Positions 24,483 to 36,730 are shown, counted from the stretch's first letter. The stretch is DNA of 64,000 nucleotides from Zygaena filipendulae (GCA_907165275.2 OU015669.1:5168501-5232500); one strand, 5' to 3'. A program made the numbers and translations. The notes: generated by a model not told the origin, from the letters alone.

Positions 24483-24655
24483 CGGCTGGTCGTAACATAA
24501 AGGTTACTGAAACTTGAATGCAACTTATTATTGTGTAAGACTTCTTGTGCAATAATAGTAATAAATTCATTAGCGGTAGATTTTTTCGATGTCAAAAAAT
24601 CATAATCAAAATCGCCCTGATGATAATTGATAACGTAGAATGATTTTCTTAACAG

Positions 24656-24814
24656 GGCTATGAGCGCGGCGGTTCACCTCAGCCGCCGAGCCAGCCGCCC
24701 GGCGCTCCTAGTCCAGGTGCTCCACCAACAGCTCCCGGAGCCCTATCGCCCACACAGGACAATCAAAATTCACACCTACCGCCGCATGGGGCCCAGCCAC
24801 CACCTCAACACCAG
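24656..24814 (+). CDS. osa: Internal exon of the same Pro/Gln-rich protein, probable osa/ARID1 (exon B)
   Basis: A 53-codon exon, phase 0 in and phase 0 out, 10,052 bases after exon A. The acceptor is tgattttcttaacag and the donor CAG|gtgaga. It encodes GYERGGSPQPPSQPPGAP, then SPGAPPTAPGALSPTQDNQN, and ends in PPHGAQPPPQHQ. The SP and LSP motifs, Pro pairs and Gln/His runs match the disordered N-terminal region of osa/ARID1 proteins; no globular domain or catalytic residue is expected or seen. It has the same strand, phase and composition as the exons at 14436 and 33476, so one transcript is the simplest reading. Because every exon is phase 0, skipping any of them would keep the frame, which leaves room for alternative splicing; that is inference. 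Confidence 0.72.
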
Positions 24815-24934
24815 GTGAGAAAAAAATTTGTAATATTTTTGTATTTAAATAAATTGTAATATTAATATTGTACGGCATAATGCTGAGTGGTAGCCATTTT
24901 GGTACCAACTATTCTAGTTTAAGACTCACGCTTG

Positions 24935-24985
24935 TACTTATTTTATCTTTATGGTATCAAATAAACTTTTTTCTATTCTATTCTG
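24935..24985 (+). mobile_element. Retroelement tail with TTCTA repeats
   Basis: ATCAAATAAACTTTTTTCTA followed by TTCTATTCTG resembles the short tails of other LINE 3' ends here. Little more can be said. Confidence 0.4.
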
Positions 24986-25076
24986 TGTCAGTGGTAAAAT
25001 TATAATTTGGTGCATTAAGAACTTTCTGGTGCAAGAATAATATTAGGTAGGTACCTACTACTTAGGCCGTCAATAC

Positions 25077-25369
25077 CACAGAGAAAATAATATATTAACT
25101 AGAGAGGCAATGTAGACTGGGCAGGTGAGCCACGGTTGCAAAGGAAGGAGCAAGTGCGCTGTCCTAACATAAACTTACTTTGCTGGCATCCCAGTTCCCA
25201 GACATATTTTCCACAATATTCCCAAAAATGAATTTTGCAAACAATGACAGTAAAAACGTTACCAAAATAAATGTTTTTGTGCGTGATGAATAGTTTTCTG
25301 TACGAAAATCACCCGGTGACAATATTTTTCATTTGTTTTCATACTAAACTCAGTTGATGCCTTTTCTAT
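25077..25369 (+). repeat. Dispersed ~290-bp repeat, copy 1
   Basis: From CACAGAGAAAATA to TTGATGCCTTTTCTAT it aligns along its whole length with 51559-51843, sharing ccacggttg, ccacaatattcccaaaa and gatgaatagttttc. Non-coding; neither TIRs nor a pol III promoter is evident. Confidence 0.8.
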
Positions 25370-25464
25370 AATCGAATAACCAAAACTTTGTAACGATTAA
25401 CATTTTTATATGGTATATAGGGTTAAATTGAAAGCTTAGGGTAGGTAGTTGCCGGAGTGTGAAA

Positions 25465-25570
25465 ATCAAAATTCTATTTAGTCCGTCAAGAGATAATAAA
25501 AAAATAATAGACCCGTATTTTTTGCTTTTTCAAATTATTGAAAAAAAATTACTAAGATAAAACTCTCCCA
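25465..25570 (+). mobile_element. AGTCCGTC-family MITE, left TIR only
   Basis: TTTAGTCCGTCAAGAG then ataatagacccgtatttttt matches the left end of the copy at 30519; the rest is missing. Confidence 0.65.
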
Positions 25571-26392
25571 TCGTGTATTTATTTACATATAGGTATAATA
25601 GTTTACTTGTGGTGTTATGATATTTTTTTTGAACCAAATTGTTTGTTATCTGCGTCAATCGTTACGTTTCTTGTGAAAAAAGTGTAAAAATTATAATCAG
25701 TAACTCATTAACTCCCTTCCATGGATAGAATTTATCTTTCATATTATTATAATTTATTCACTCACGCTGCCTATGAATAAGACTCGAGAGTGAATTGTTG
25801 AAACTTGAGTGTAACGTAACAAGTTCTTACTTGGAGTTTAAATACACTATATAATATTATTAGAATATGGCTTCCAACTTCCAAGTTCTAACGTTAGAGC
25901 TAGAGCCAGAGCCGAGCAGCGATGTTTGTTTCGTTTATCGCGGCGCGGCGCGGCGCAGCGGCGCTAGATACCTACCTACCCACCTACTTACTCTATAATC
26001 TACGTACGTAATATTTCGTCGACGGAAATTTTCGATAATTCGGCTCGGAGCCACACGGCTGCGAGTTGCGACAGATGTACGTTTGTAGCCTGATAGTGCG
26101 CTGTGAACCGACTGCTAGATAAACAACACGAGTCCTAAGCCTGAGCAGCATTTTCATAAGCTGTGATTTAACACATCCTAGATATGGGATAAGGCGATAC
26201 TGATGAACTTTCCCCGAAATTCGAATGGTCGTCAATATAAGCTTTAACTTAAGCTAAAAAACAGGAATAAAGTTGTCAATGTGTTAATTTTGGATGAGTG
26301 CTAGTTTCCAAACGTCAGATTTTTTTTCAGCGTATTTAACAATAATAATAGTAATTTTTAGATGTTTAAAATAATATTTTTTGGTGAAGGTA

Positions 26393-26500
26393 GGTATTTC
26401 TCGCGGTTTTACCCGCAATTTGTGTACTTTCAAGATGGTCTCGGGAACTCTTTGTACCGCGATAAAAAAAAAAATATTCCATGCATTGAATCTTTATCAT
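26393..26500 (-). mobile_element. Helitron 3' fragment, minus strand
   Basis: Ctcgcggttttacccgc followed by the gtctcgggaactc block; the CTAG end is lost. Confidence 0.5.
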
Positions 26501-27159
26501 GTTATATCTGAGTGCCAGACATTCAAAACCTTATTAGCTTTTTATGTGTGATTGATATAATAATTCTCTAAATATTGAAACCAAACTTTATCATTGTCAG
26601 TAGGAAGGATTAATCTTTGTTTAATGATATTATGGTTTTTTCGCTATATGTAAATTGGACCCCGAACGTACATAAATGTAGATGGGTATTTCCATCAATA
26701 TTTAAGATAGCCTTAAGTTGAAATTGTACGTGTTATGGGCATGGGGATCGGTGTATCTTACTTTAGTAACCCACGCAGCTCGGTAGATGAAACGAAACTT
26801 TGGCCATGAAATTCAGTTTTATCGTTGCACGTTAAGTTGGTGCAGACTTTGAGAAACGTTTGTTGGTGGCCATTTTTAAGGATCACATAAGGGAGGGAAC
26901 GTAACTATTTCAATAAATATCTATGTTTATACTTCGCCCTAATGAACAACTTTTGCTTTCATAAAATTTTGTTTCTTCGTTTTGATACCTACTCATTCCT
27001 CTTTTTTATGACTCATAATAACCGTAGCGGAAGTACGGACTTGTTTTTCTAGTAGTTTTCTGTGGTTTTGTTGTTACCATTTCACTTTGCCTAAACCATT
27101 GAGAGAAAGGCATTGATGTCATTTAAAATTGGCAACGTCACTGATATTCCTAGACTTGT

Positions 27160-27290
27160 TGTTGCCTGCGGTTTCCTCGCGAGTTTTGTGTATCGATATA
27201 AAAAATATCCTAAAGTTACCAGTTTTTATTTAAATAATATTTTCATCAGAAGTTTTTTTGGGAAATATCGACGAATTGAGAATTATGAGA
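27160..27290 (-). mobile_element. Decayed Helitron fragment, minus strand
   Basis: Tgcctgcggtttcctcgcga followed by aaaaatatcctaaagttacc, a weak match to the divergent subfamily at 13924. Confidence 0.4.
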
Positions 27291-28329
27291 TCAGTGTCTC
27301 CATAGTCAATAGTCATAGTATCCCATGTGACTAGAATTCATCGGAAAGCGAAGCGTGACCAAAGTGTTTTTGGCACACTAATGCTCTGGCCATTGCAAAT
27401 TGTCAGTTGTCACTACTTGCCGCCGATACGACTTCTTTGCACGCAGGAAATTGTTTAAAGGTGTTGTCTATATGTATACTGTTAAACAAAACTACCTACT
27501 TAAAAAATATTTTCTTTATTGTTTTTTCTATAAATCATATCTAACCGGTTAAAAATTAGATTTGTTACTTACCAACACAAATTAAATTTACAAAACATAA
27601 ACGTAGGTAGGACTCTTAAAATGTAGCAACAAATGTTGCATAAATGGAAAAGGTTTTAAATTGAATAGCGATCGACATTTCTAAGAATAACATCGCAAAA
27701 ACGGAGCGTAAAAATTAAACGTCAGTCCGTTATCGCTTAGTCGATGGAGCAGACAGTGTAGACACTCCAGCCGAAACCCTCGAGAGGGCGCGTCTATTCG
27801 ATAGATACATATTACCGGCTCTACACGGCCTCGCAACTCGCAAACTAAACGCTACCTAGAGAATTTATGTTAAAGTGAATTCAAGCGGCACAATGCCGGC
27901 TCGGCTTTAGCTGTATGAGTAGGTAGGTAGGTATAAGCTACCTTTAACATTTTCTTTGGAAAATAGATAGGTAAGTCTTATTTGCTTGAGTTAAGCCTCC
28001 TTTGGCTAGTTACTTTAGAACTGTAGGTAATCCTTATTTAAATTCCCCAAACCGTACAATTTATTTCTCCAATATAATATGTACTCATGTGTTACAAACC
28101 AAAATAAATTGCTATCCCTACTCGTACCTACGCTCGGAGGCCTCACAAAAGTCACGGCAAGCGACGCACATTTGTTTGTTATACAGCCTACAACAGTGTA
28201 TAACTCAACGATGTCAGTTCAGAATTTCGAGAGTCAAGGGCCATTCCAGCATCATGATGCTCGAGAGCTGTACGCTCGAAATGAAACGTCGTATCTTATT
28301 TTATGATTAGCGGCTCGAAAGCGCTTCGT

Positions 28330-29480
28330 AATTTTGTTAGTTCCGCCTTTCTGGTGCTGGGGGCGAGTACAGCGAACGGAGATCGATGCGAGCGTTGCGC
28401 GTGGGTGCGAGTGGGACGCCAGCTGTGGGTCTAGCTCTGTCCTTGTCCCTCGAACCGCCTACTAGGCAGCCATGTTGCGCTCGACCTGTGCTCGCCCGAC
28501 CGCCATTGTAGATAGTGACGTTCTCCAAGTCGATGTTATTATAAAATATATACAGTCGTTCGTTGGACATACTATACAGAGAATATAATTGAAACAACCC
28601 TGTAAATACATTATGGGTTAAACTTCAAACATCACGATTTCTACGATCAACCCTCCCAATAAGATTTCCTAGCAGATTTAAATTATATTATGATCATATT
28701 ATATGATTTTATATTCTGTATTATATAAAAAATGAACTTCTTAGCATGCCATGGATTCGCCGGTCTGGCGCCTAGTCCATTGTATTGAAGTTCGGGGAAC
28801 ACGGAGCAGGCACGTTTATTGCTAAAATCGTGCCCGCATCTAAATATTTACCTATACACCATCAGTCTAGCAATAGTTTTGGCAAGGTACTGCTGTAAAG
28901 TTTGCTTATTTTTCAATAGAGAGGTAAAAGTATCGATAAACTTTTATCGATATGATAAAGTCACGCGGCGGAGAACGTACAGCCGGGACTTCGGAATTAA
29001 AATGTCAGACGTGCGGCAGCGCGGGCGAGCGTGGTGGTGAGGTGGGGTGGAGCAGCGGGGCGGGGAGGACCGGCCGACATTATTAATAACCATAAGCCGG
29101 CAGACGCACGAACGTCCAGAGGGGCCAGCCAGCCGCGCGGTAATGAGGAATCACTAATTATATTTTACTGAACTCTGAACACTAGAGTCACCTTTTTCTA
29201 ACAACTTACCCAAGATGTTTGAGATTAGTTTCGCGTTAGATAGTTACGACATACGTATTTAACTTCGGTTTCGATTTGATTCAAAGGAATTTGATCGAAC
29301 TTGCACACAATTGATTAAGTCGTGCAGTATAGTAGTTCGTTTAAAGGGCATAGCGTTCTGTATCGTTTCAGTGAAATAAACCGTTCCGTCTGTTTTAATA
29401 TTCTGCTGCAGTGAGCGCACCGGTTGCGCGCGACAGCTCTACCCGTTGCTAACCCGCGCCGCGTACTCCTTCAGCATAAA
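28330..29480. other. Cluster of GC-rich patches
   Basis: GC-rich stretches at 28330-28520, 28965-29145 and 29405-29470 stand out from AT-rich surroundings and contain many CpG dinucleotides. The + strand frame from ATG 29000 closes after 12 codons. No splice-bounded coding segment is supported. Unmethylated regulatory DNA or lost exons are both possible. Confidence 0.35.
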
Positions 29481-30518
29481 AACATGACGATAACACAGTA
29501 AATTTTACCGTCAAGATAATATATTTATTGTCAAGGGCCGTGCAATTAATTTGCTTGATTTTCCGAACTTCGGGCTCGCTTATCCATCTCTATATTATAA
29601 TCTTATAGCGTTGAACAATTTCTTCCATTTGAAATGATTAACAATTTTATGGAAAAATGTTATTTATAGCTACTGTCAGGTACAAACTTGCAACATTTCC
29701 TCGTTGAACACGCTCCCGGTGCTGGCAGGTACTTTAATAACAAACAGCGAGCGGTGACTCTACCTCGTGTACGTGTTTTTCTCCCGACGTAAAAGAGCAA
29801 GTTATCGCCCAAGCTCGGCGGCAGACTACTCTCTACTCTCATAACAAACTGCAAAATGCTCCGGATTCCCTGAACTTTAGTGTGGCGGCGCCGCCCACGC
29901 CTCGAAGCCTCTGAAGCGCTGACGCTATACCTACATAGTTATTTTCACTTCTCTTGAGCGTGCTGGCGTTTATAGGGTTGCCTGAAATAGGATGTAGATT
30001 TTAGATGTCACTCTTGGTATTTATACAAAATACCTTTTAAAAGTTCCTTTTTGATTTCACGGTGCCGCGGTGGCTGACAGGACAGCAAACACAATCTTAA
30101 CCCTAGTAATAGATATAATAAGAAAAAGTTAATCTCAAGTGATCTTCACCAATATCCATATCGGTTATCATGTTAGAGATATTATAAGGTCCGTCAGATA
30201 CACTTGTCATAAATGTTACCTATTTATTTATTGTTATAAAGATGCTCGAAATGTTGTTAGTACATACTATAAATATACTATGTCGGACGTCGGTGGTTAA
30301 ATGTTCGATTCAAGCTGGTCGTCGCCTGTCGTTTTTCTTTTTGTTTGTAATATGTAGGTATGTATATAGAAGTTAATCACCGCTCACTACTCACTGATAC
30401 ACTATAATTAAACACGAAATTTCAAAAATCTACCTGACCTATGCGACTGAAATTGGGCAGGAAGGTACCTACCTAGTTTTTATGGGAATGGGGGTGGACT
30501 ACTTTTGAAAACCAAAAT

Positions 30519-30811
30519 TCTAATTAGTCCGTCAGTTAGAAAATAAAAAAAACAATAGACACGTATTTTTTGCTTTTTTAAATAAATTAAAATATACAAA
30601 GATAAAGCGCATTAAAGTTTAGGGTGAGGGGATCGTGACGTCACTAACTGCTAAAACCGCCATACAAACTGTCAAAATAGTGACGTCACGCGAAATTTCA
30701 ACTCAATATATCGCCGTTATTTTTTGATTACGTAAAAAAAGAAAAAAAAACGTGTCCAATATTTTTTATTAATTTATAAGACGGACTAAAAAATAAAAAT
30801 TAGTCAACATG
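30519..30811 (+). mobile_element. AGTCCGTC-family MITE, full copy with two CRE sites
   Basis: Left end taattagtccgtcagttag and right end gacggactaaaa form imperfect TIRs of about 60 bp. TGACGTCA occurs at 30636-30643 and 30681-30688, the same spacing (45-46 bases) as in the 9984 copy. Confidence 0.8.
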
Positions 30812-30819
30812 CCCAATGG

Positions 30820-30911
30820 GCATCACAAGTCGTCATCTTAGAAAGAGTTTATCCCGGAGTTTCCGATCTAATCCCGAAAGTCACGCGGGTGAAACTGCAT
30901 TGAAGAGCTAG
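30820..30911 (+). mobile_element. Helitron 3' fragment
   Basis: Tttatcccggagtttccgat, then ACGCGGGTGAAACTGCA and CTAG (30908-30911). It follows the MITE directly. Confidence 0.7.
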
Positions 30912-30978
30912 TCATAGACTCATAATATAAAACATCTCCCTTGGTGTTAAATATGTAAAAACTTTGCGTGATTATTAT

Positions 30979-31028
30979 TTTTAACCGACTTCCAAAAAGG
31001 AGGAGGTTCTATGTTCGATTGTATGTAT

Positions 31029-31074
<46 letters not shown>

Positions 31075-32274
31075 ATGTTCACCGATTACTCGAAGACGGT
31101 TGGACCGATTTGAAAAATTCTTTTTTTGTTTGAAAGGGTATACTCCCAATTAGGTCCCATTGCCACCAAGTCCAGATCTGATGATGAAATCTTGGAGAAA
31201 TCGAGGGAACTCTTCAAAATTTATAGGCACACCTATAGCGATTTGGGTATTATTTATAGTAAATCGTTCATTTGCTTTTGAAAAGTTAAATTTGAAGAAG
31301 TGGAACTGATGATGAAGACCACAGATGGTCATCGGAACTACTCAACAATAATACGTATTTCACGGATTCCGATTGGAGCGATTTCAAAAATTGTTTTTTT
31401 GTTTGAAAGGAGATACTCCCAAATTGATTCCATTGTCACCAAGTCGAGATCTGATGATGGGATCTTGGAGTAATCGAGGGAACTCTTCAAAAATAATAGG
31501 TACACCTATAGCGATTTTTAGATTTTTTATAGTAAATCGTTTATTTGCTTTCGGAAAGTAAAATTTGAAGAAGTGGAACTGATGATGAAGACCACAGATG
31601 GTCATCAGAACTACTAAATAATAGGTATTTCACAGATTCCGATTCGTTAACTTTAATATGGTTTCTAAACAATTTATGCTCGTCATAATGTATATGGTGA
31701 AGTGGAACTGATGATGATGTACCAGGAGAACTCCTCAATAATTAACGTCCCTGCGTCGGGAAAAGCAATATTTTGTAAAAGGTGATGAGCAGTTGACATA
31801 AGGCTATTGCAACTTAGAGAAATTACGAAATAAGTCACTTAAAAGCGAGAAATAAACAAATTTTTAACAAAAAAATTAAAACCGACTTCCAAAAACACAA
31901 AACTAAAAATCTTAAAAATAAAACGCTAAAAATAACAACATACCGATTTAATCCAAAAGACAAAAACACACGTAATATTATTATTGGTTTGTGCTACTAC
32001 TAATCGGTATGAAGTCGGTGACAAGCCAAATATGGAGGAGGTAGATGGGTTCAGTCGACTCCCGCCACCAGCTCTTCGTGAGCAGGACAACCCAAGTGGG
32101 CAGACACCAGCGGGCTTGTCACCGAATTCAAACCGATTAGTGGTAGCACAAACCAATAATAATATTACGTGTGTTTTTGTCTTTTGGATTAAATCGGTAT
32201 GTTGTTATTTTTAGCGTTTTATTTTTAAGATTTTTAGTTTTGTGTTTTTGGAAGTCGGTTTTAATTTTTTTGTT
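30979..32274 (+). mobile_element. Composite repeat element, copy A: T run, tandem units, terminal palindrome
   Basis: Left end AACCGACTTCCAAAAA and right end TTTTTGGAAGTCGGTT are a perfect 16-bp inverted pair. Between them are a run of about 41 T (31030-31070), two tandem units of 273 bp (tttgtttgaaagg near 31126 and 31399), a partial third unit, and a 409-bp palindrome (31866-32274). Non-coding. A second copy lies inverted at 42000-43295. I do not know a name for the family. Confidence 0.8.
31866..32274. repeat. 409-bp palindrome, 162-bp arms
   Basis: Arms 31866-32027 and 32113-32274 pair without gaps around an 85-base spacer, with only a few mismatches, all near the spacer; the outer 130 bases are identical. 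The spacer holds gctcttcgtgagcagg. Confidence 0.92.
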
Positions 32275-33475
32275 ATTCTGACACTACTGAAGATAACGCA
32301 TCCATTATACCTACCTAGTTCAGATTTAAAATTCCTGGCTCGCGGTGGAATCGTTGAGACGACAGAAAACCCTATTTTTAATTGGATAAATCATAAAAAA
32401 TACATATCGGCGAGAAGTCGGGAGCACGGGCAGTGGAAGTGAGCGTTCATGCATTGTAAAGGGGCCCCATTAAACCTACACTTGGGTCGCAAGTCCCAGG
32501 CACTGCTCCGTGTTCCCTACGGATATCTGGTATGCTGTACAACTTCTATGTTGGTGCAATTAATTGTAATAGTTTCTAGTTGGTTCTAGATGTGTCGCTC
32601 AGCTAATAGTCTCGGTCATACCTTTCCCTGCCTTCAGTTATATTGTGTTATGTTATCATCATCAGTTAGTCAGCTATCATTACAACAGCAGATAACTATC
32701 TGCTGTTATCTGCTACTATATTCCTTCTATATTCTACATACATAATATAATACCTACGCCTATAAAGATTACTGTCATCACTAGATATAATATACCCAAT
32801 TATAAAATATTAAAGGAAGAAGATTTTCAATACATATGCTTTAGAAGATTAAGAATGTTTTTTTATGTGTTGGAATATTTTTTATAGTTTACATGTTAAT
32901 TACCACCATATTCACCAACGTATCTTCCGTAAGAGTTAAAAAACGCGATATGAAATCTGCGTAACGTAAAATGGAATTTGGGTTTTGGTTGATTCGTTTC
33001 AAAATAGCGCAATTGACCTACCCATTTTCTTAAGCATTTTTTCCATGTAACTTAAAACTTCTCAATCCACTTTTGTACTCTTTGAAAACTTTGAAGATGG
33101 TTGTACGGTTTGGTTTACATGTAAACGGATGGCCCGTAACTTTCGCATTGAGGAGAAGTTACGAATGAATAACATTGCCAACTTGCTCTTGAGCACGAAA
33201 TCAAATCCAATAGTAAATTATTTTAGTTGGTTATTATTCAGTCAGTCAAACTAAAACAAATACGTTTGCCCACTATGAAAAAAATGCCTGTATCGAGATC
33301 AAAAGTTTGGACATTGTGCATTTCAATTCGTCTTAGAAATGAGTTGTTAAATAATAAATGGCTACGTAGTAACTAGTAACACAAAATAACTAACTTCTCG
33401 CGCATTGTACCTACTGATACACGCACCTGTTTTTTGTTTGTAAAGTCATGTAATGTTACCTAAATTTTGTTGCAG

Positions 33476-33535
33476 GGTTACCCGCCTCCTCCGAGGCCAC
33501 CTCAAACGTCTACACCTAACGCTCATGATGACTCT
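33476..33535 (+). CDS. osa: Short internal exon of the same protein, probable osa/ARID1 (exon C)
   Basis: A 20-codon exon with acceptor taaattttgttgcag and donor TCT|gtaagt. It encodes GYPPPPRPPQTSTPNAHDDS. Starting with Gly-Tyr like exon B and phase 0 at both borders, it continues the Pro-rich stretch and ends in an acidic His-Asp-Asp-Ser. It is 8,661 bases beyond exon B. The strong donor shows that the transcript continues, but I found no convincing next exon in the remaining 30 kb, so the following intron is either very long or holds exons too short to recognise by eye. A 60-nt phase-0 exon is a good candidate for optional inclusion. Confidence 0.68.
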
Positions 33536-34076
33536 GTAAGTTGTAATTTGTTTATACATAATATTATAAGCTTTAAAAAGTGTGTCTATGTTATGTCACA
33601 CCTGACTGCTGACACCCGGGACACTCCATTCAAGTAACCAATAAAACTATACTACTACTATACAGGCGGGCGACTTTCGTGCACACGTGCAGTGTTTGTG
33701 CGAGTGTCGTTGGGCGAGCGACGAAGTTGAGTTCGAATTTGATATTTTTCAACACATAAATTATGCAGCCTACACTGATATTACCTCTGTAAGCGTACCA
33801 CTACGTGGAGTGGCGCAAAGTTGACGGAGGTAGTTCCTGTTCTTATTCTTTGGTTGTGTGTAAAGGTCGTTGCCTACGTGACGGGTTGGTGATTTTTGTA
33901 CGGACGAGATAGAAAGTTAAGTTTTTTTTGATGCAAAATGTACCTTCCCGTCCCGTCCTTGTCTCCGTGACATAATATGCTCTTTCATATACATTTTGTA
34001 TGAAACGATATTTACGAAACTTCCCGTCCTAGGTTTTATCCCGTTACGTATGCAGCGATCTTAAGTCGTATAAAAG

Positions 34077-34522
34077 ATCCCAACAAAAACATTTTCATGT
34101 AAAATGTTGCCAAGACGAGACCATATGCCAGCACTTTCAAAAAGTTATCAGATCTTATGTAGAGCCAAGCTTCTAACTCTACACGCCTTAACTCTACAAG
34201 GTCTAACTTCACAAACTCTACACCTTAGCCAAAATATGTGGCTTGACCATTTCGCTACATTCACATGGCCCTTAGGCCCTAAGGTGAAAAATTGGTCCAT
34301 TTTTCATTACTTTTCTGTTATATAATAATAGTTCTTTGTAGTAACGAAACGGCCAAGCCACATATTTTGGCTAAGGTGTAGAGTTTGTGAAGTTAGACCT
34401 TGTAGAGTTAAGGCGTGTAGAGTTAGAAGCTTGGCTCTACATAAGATCTGATAACTTTTTGAAAGTGCTGGCATATGGTCTCGTCTTGGCAACATTTTAC
34501 ATGAAAATGTTTTTGTTGGGAT
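34077..34522. mobile_element. Fold-back element with identical 169-bp arms
   Basis: 34077-34245 is the exact reverse complement of 34354-34522, with weaker matching a further dozen bases inward and a central loop of about 86-108 bases. Arms start ATCCCAACAAAAACATTTTC. The same 47-residue frame appears on each strand simply because of the symmetry. No transposase. Confidence 0.92.
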
Positions 34523-34965
34523 TTCATTTCTTTTTGTGAGTCAAAATTGCAGAAGTCTCATACAAACTTCCATCCCCTAATTTAAGGGGTTGGGAGATAA
34601 AAGTTACAAGTTTTATAATTTTTTTGTTGTTTGTTTACTAATACTAGCTTACATACCAAATTTCAGCTTTCTAGGACATTAGGAAGTACCCTAAGAATTT
34701 TGATGATCATCAGTGAGTCAGTGACGAAATCGAGGTTTTTTAGATATCAATAAAATCTAAAGGATGGGAGCTATACAATTAAAACTTTATACATTTAATA
34801 AGTCTGCTATTGACAACATATTCCGAAAATTTTGTTTATCTGGTATAATCCAGACCCAAGTTACAAGGGTTCAAAAACGAAACGCTTCGAGAAAAGGTAG
34901 GTAGTGCCCTTGCGCTTTGCTGGCTCGTCTTGGCGGGGGCACTACCGTGCCCCCAGATTTCGGAC
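34523..34965 (+). repeat. Interspersed repeat with 3' hairpin and CCGTGCCCCC end
   Basis: Starts ttcatttctttttgtgagtc and ends in a hairpin, GGTAGTGCCC (34900-34909) pairing with GGGCACTACC (34937-34946), then CGTGCCCCC. I recall this body as a very common lepidopteran interspersed repeat. A related 3' end lies at 45394-45475. Confidence 0.6.
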
Positions 34966-36730
34966 TAACGAAGAAGATAGATTCGGTAGCGTAATGTTCA
35001 GATTACAAAAATACCGTACACCCACCCTACAGCGAGTCATTGAGATTTCGCCTCTAGATTTTTCTTCCTAGACCGTGTTATTTACGTTACACCTGTATCA
35101 TGGAGCCTGGAGGTTTTCTCGAAGTTGTGTTTATATCGTATCTCGTATATATAGCGTCAGTGTGCGGCGGCTTTTACCTGCAATCAATCAGCGTTGAGTC
35201 GAGTGCGATGAGTCAGACGTATTAAAAAGCTATCAACATCACCCAATGCTCCTTTATTAGCATCGGAGTACATCATTCATGTTTAACTCTTGACATCAAC
35301 TTGCGATTTCACATTTTCGTCTCTAAACTCCTTTGGTCGAAACGCAAACGACTGACTGAGTTTTGTTATTAAAGTTATCACTAATTAGCACCACAGATAA
35401 TATAATACTATACTAGTTAGCACAGTGAAAGGTGAACGACTATAACACATTATTAAAAACTAAAAGGGAAAAAATCATAATACCATAACTATATTCTTCG
35501 GTGAAGTTAATGAACTTTTTTCAGCTAAACGAACTGGTTTAAGTGTTTAATTATCTCCTCGTCTACTTGAAACGTTTTATAAAATGTTTTAATAACTTTT
35601 TTATATTAACACCAAGATTAATAAACGTGATTAACATTAATTTTCGGCGCCATTTTCATGATAATTGCCATCGTCCGCCTCCGCTGTTGTTCGCTGCCTA
35701 GTTGCCGTAGTACTTATACTTACTGTACGTAACACACGTGCGGAATATTCAACGCGAGATGATGAATAGGATGCCATAAGGTTAATTGCTTTGCTTTTGT
35801 AGCCTATCTGAATACTGTTCATTGCGCTAGCATTTTTCTAACTTATTATGAAGGATGAAGGTTCGTGGTTTATTTGTTAGTTAAAATTAAAGGAAACACT
35901 GAGTTTTGATTCCACTTACAAAATTAATTAATAATAGTTTAACATAATGGCAATTGAAGTGGAATGACAGCTTTAGACTTCTTATTAGCACTAGCAAAAC
36001 GAAGCAACATCCTAAAAACGTCGTGGTTTTAACTGTCAAAACGGGTTTTGGACAAAAAAAAAAACTTTAATTATGGTGCTGTTTATCGTAGTTTATCGCA
36101 ATAATAATTTTATTAAATCGCTAACATTTCGAAAATATGCGTCAATTTGTAATTGATGGCAAAAGTAAAGTGTGGATATCATAGTAAGCTGACTGGAGAC
36201 GGTCGGTTATGACTTACGAATAAACTGTGTAAACATGAGCGTCTTGTGTTCGTCATTAGCGCTCAGGGGGCCAATTCCGCTAACGCAAAACTTAAACCGC
36301 ATCACTCTCGCCTCGAAGGGTCTCCCCACATACATGATTGCTCGCATACTCACTTTAAGCCGATCGACCTGCACGGCGGGGGAGTGTGATGCGAAGAGCC
36401 TTATCGATCTAGGAGCGATGCGGTTTTATGTTTTTGCTTGTTGCTTGAGCAGAATTGACCATTGGCCCTCGGTGCACATGTGCCGGTGCCGTCGAGCGAG
36501 AAACGCCGCCCGCCTCTATTTGTGGCGCTGACACTCCATATTCAGGCGTCACCAGTTACCCGCCGAGACCTGACAATGAGCCCGTAGATTTTACCGGAAA
36601 CTATCTCCACTGTATACTATTCAGAAACTAGTTTATCTTAATTTATTATAGTTATGATATTCATCGACTAGTATAAAATATTCGATTTATAAATGAGTTT
36701 TAAGCTTTAAGCGGATCTATTTAGACACAG

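Larger units (their letters stand above)
14604..24655 (+). other. Intron between exons A and B
   Basis: A 10,052-base intron bounded by gtacgt and aacag. Apart from the mobile-element pieces listed, the stretches 14604-15420, 15621-16990, 18680-19060, 20745-21330, 21510-22318 and 23101-24080 show no gene. Two TGACGTAAGC sequences lie 26 bases apart at 16790-16825 in a locally GC-richer patch (about 16600-16870). Confidence 0.65.
24815..33475 (+). other. Intron between exons B and C
   Basis: An 8,661-base intron bounded by gtgaga and tgcag. The stretches 25570-26390, 26500-27160, 27290-28320, 29480-30515 and 32280-33475 are AT-rich with no supported gene; the GC-rich patches are listed separately. 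Confidence 0.65.

Noticed and set aside
31926..32214. Two 76-codon frames on opposite strands with the same ends
   Set aside because: Produced by the palindrome of the composite element.
34104..34495. Identical 47-residue frames on opposite strands
   Set aside because: A consequence of the perfect inverted repeat, not two genes.
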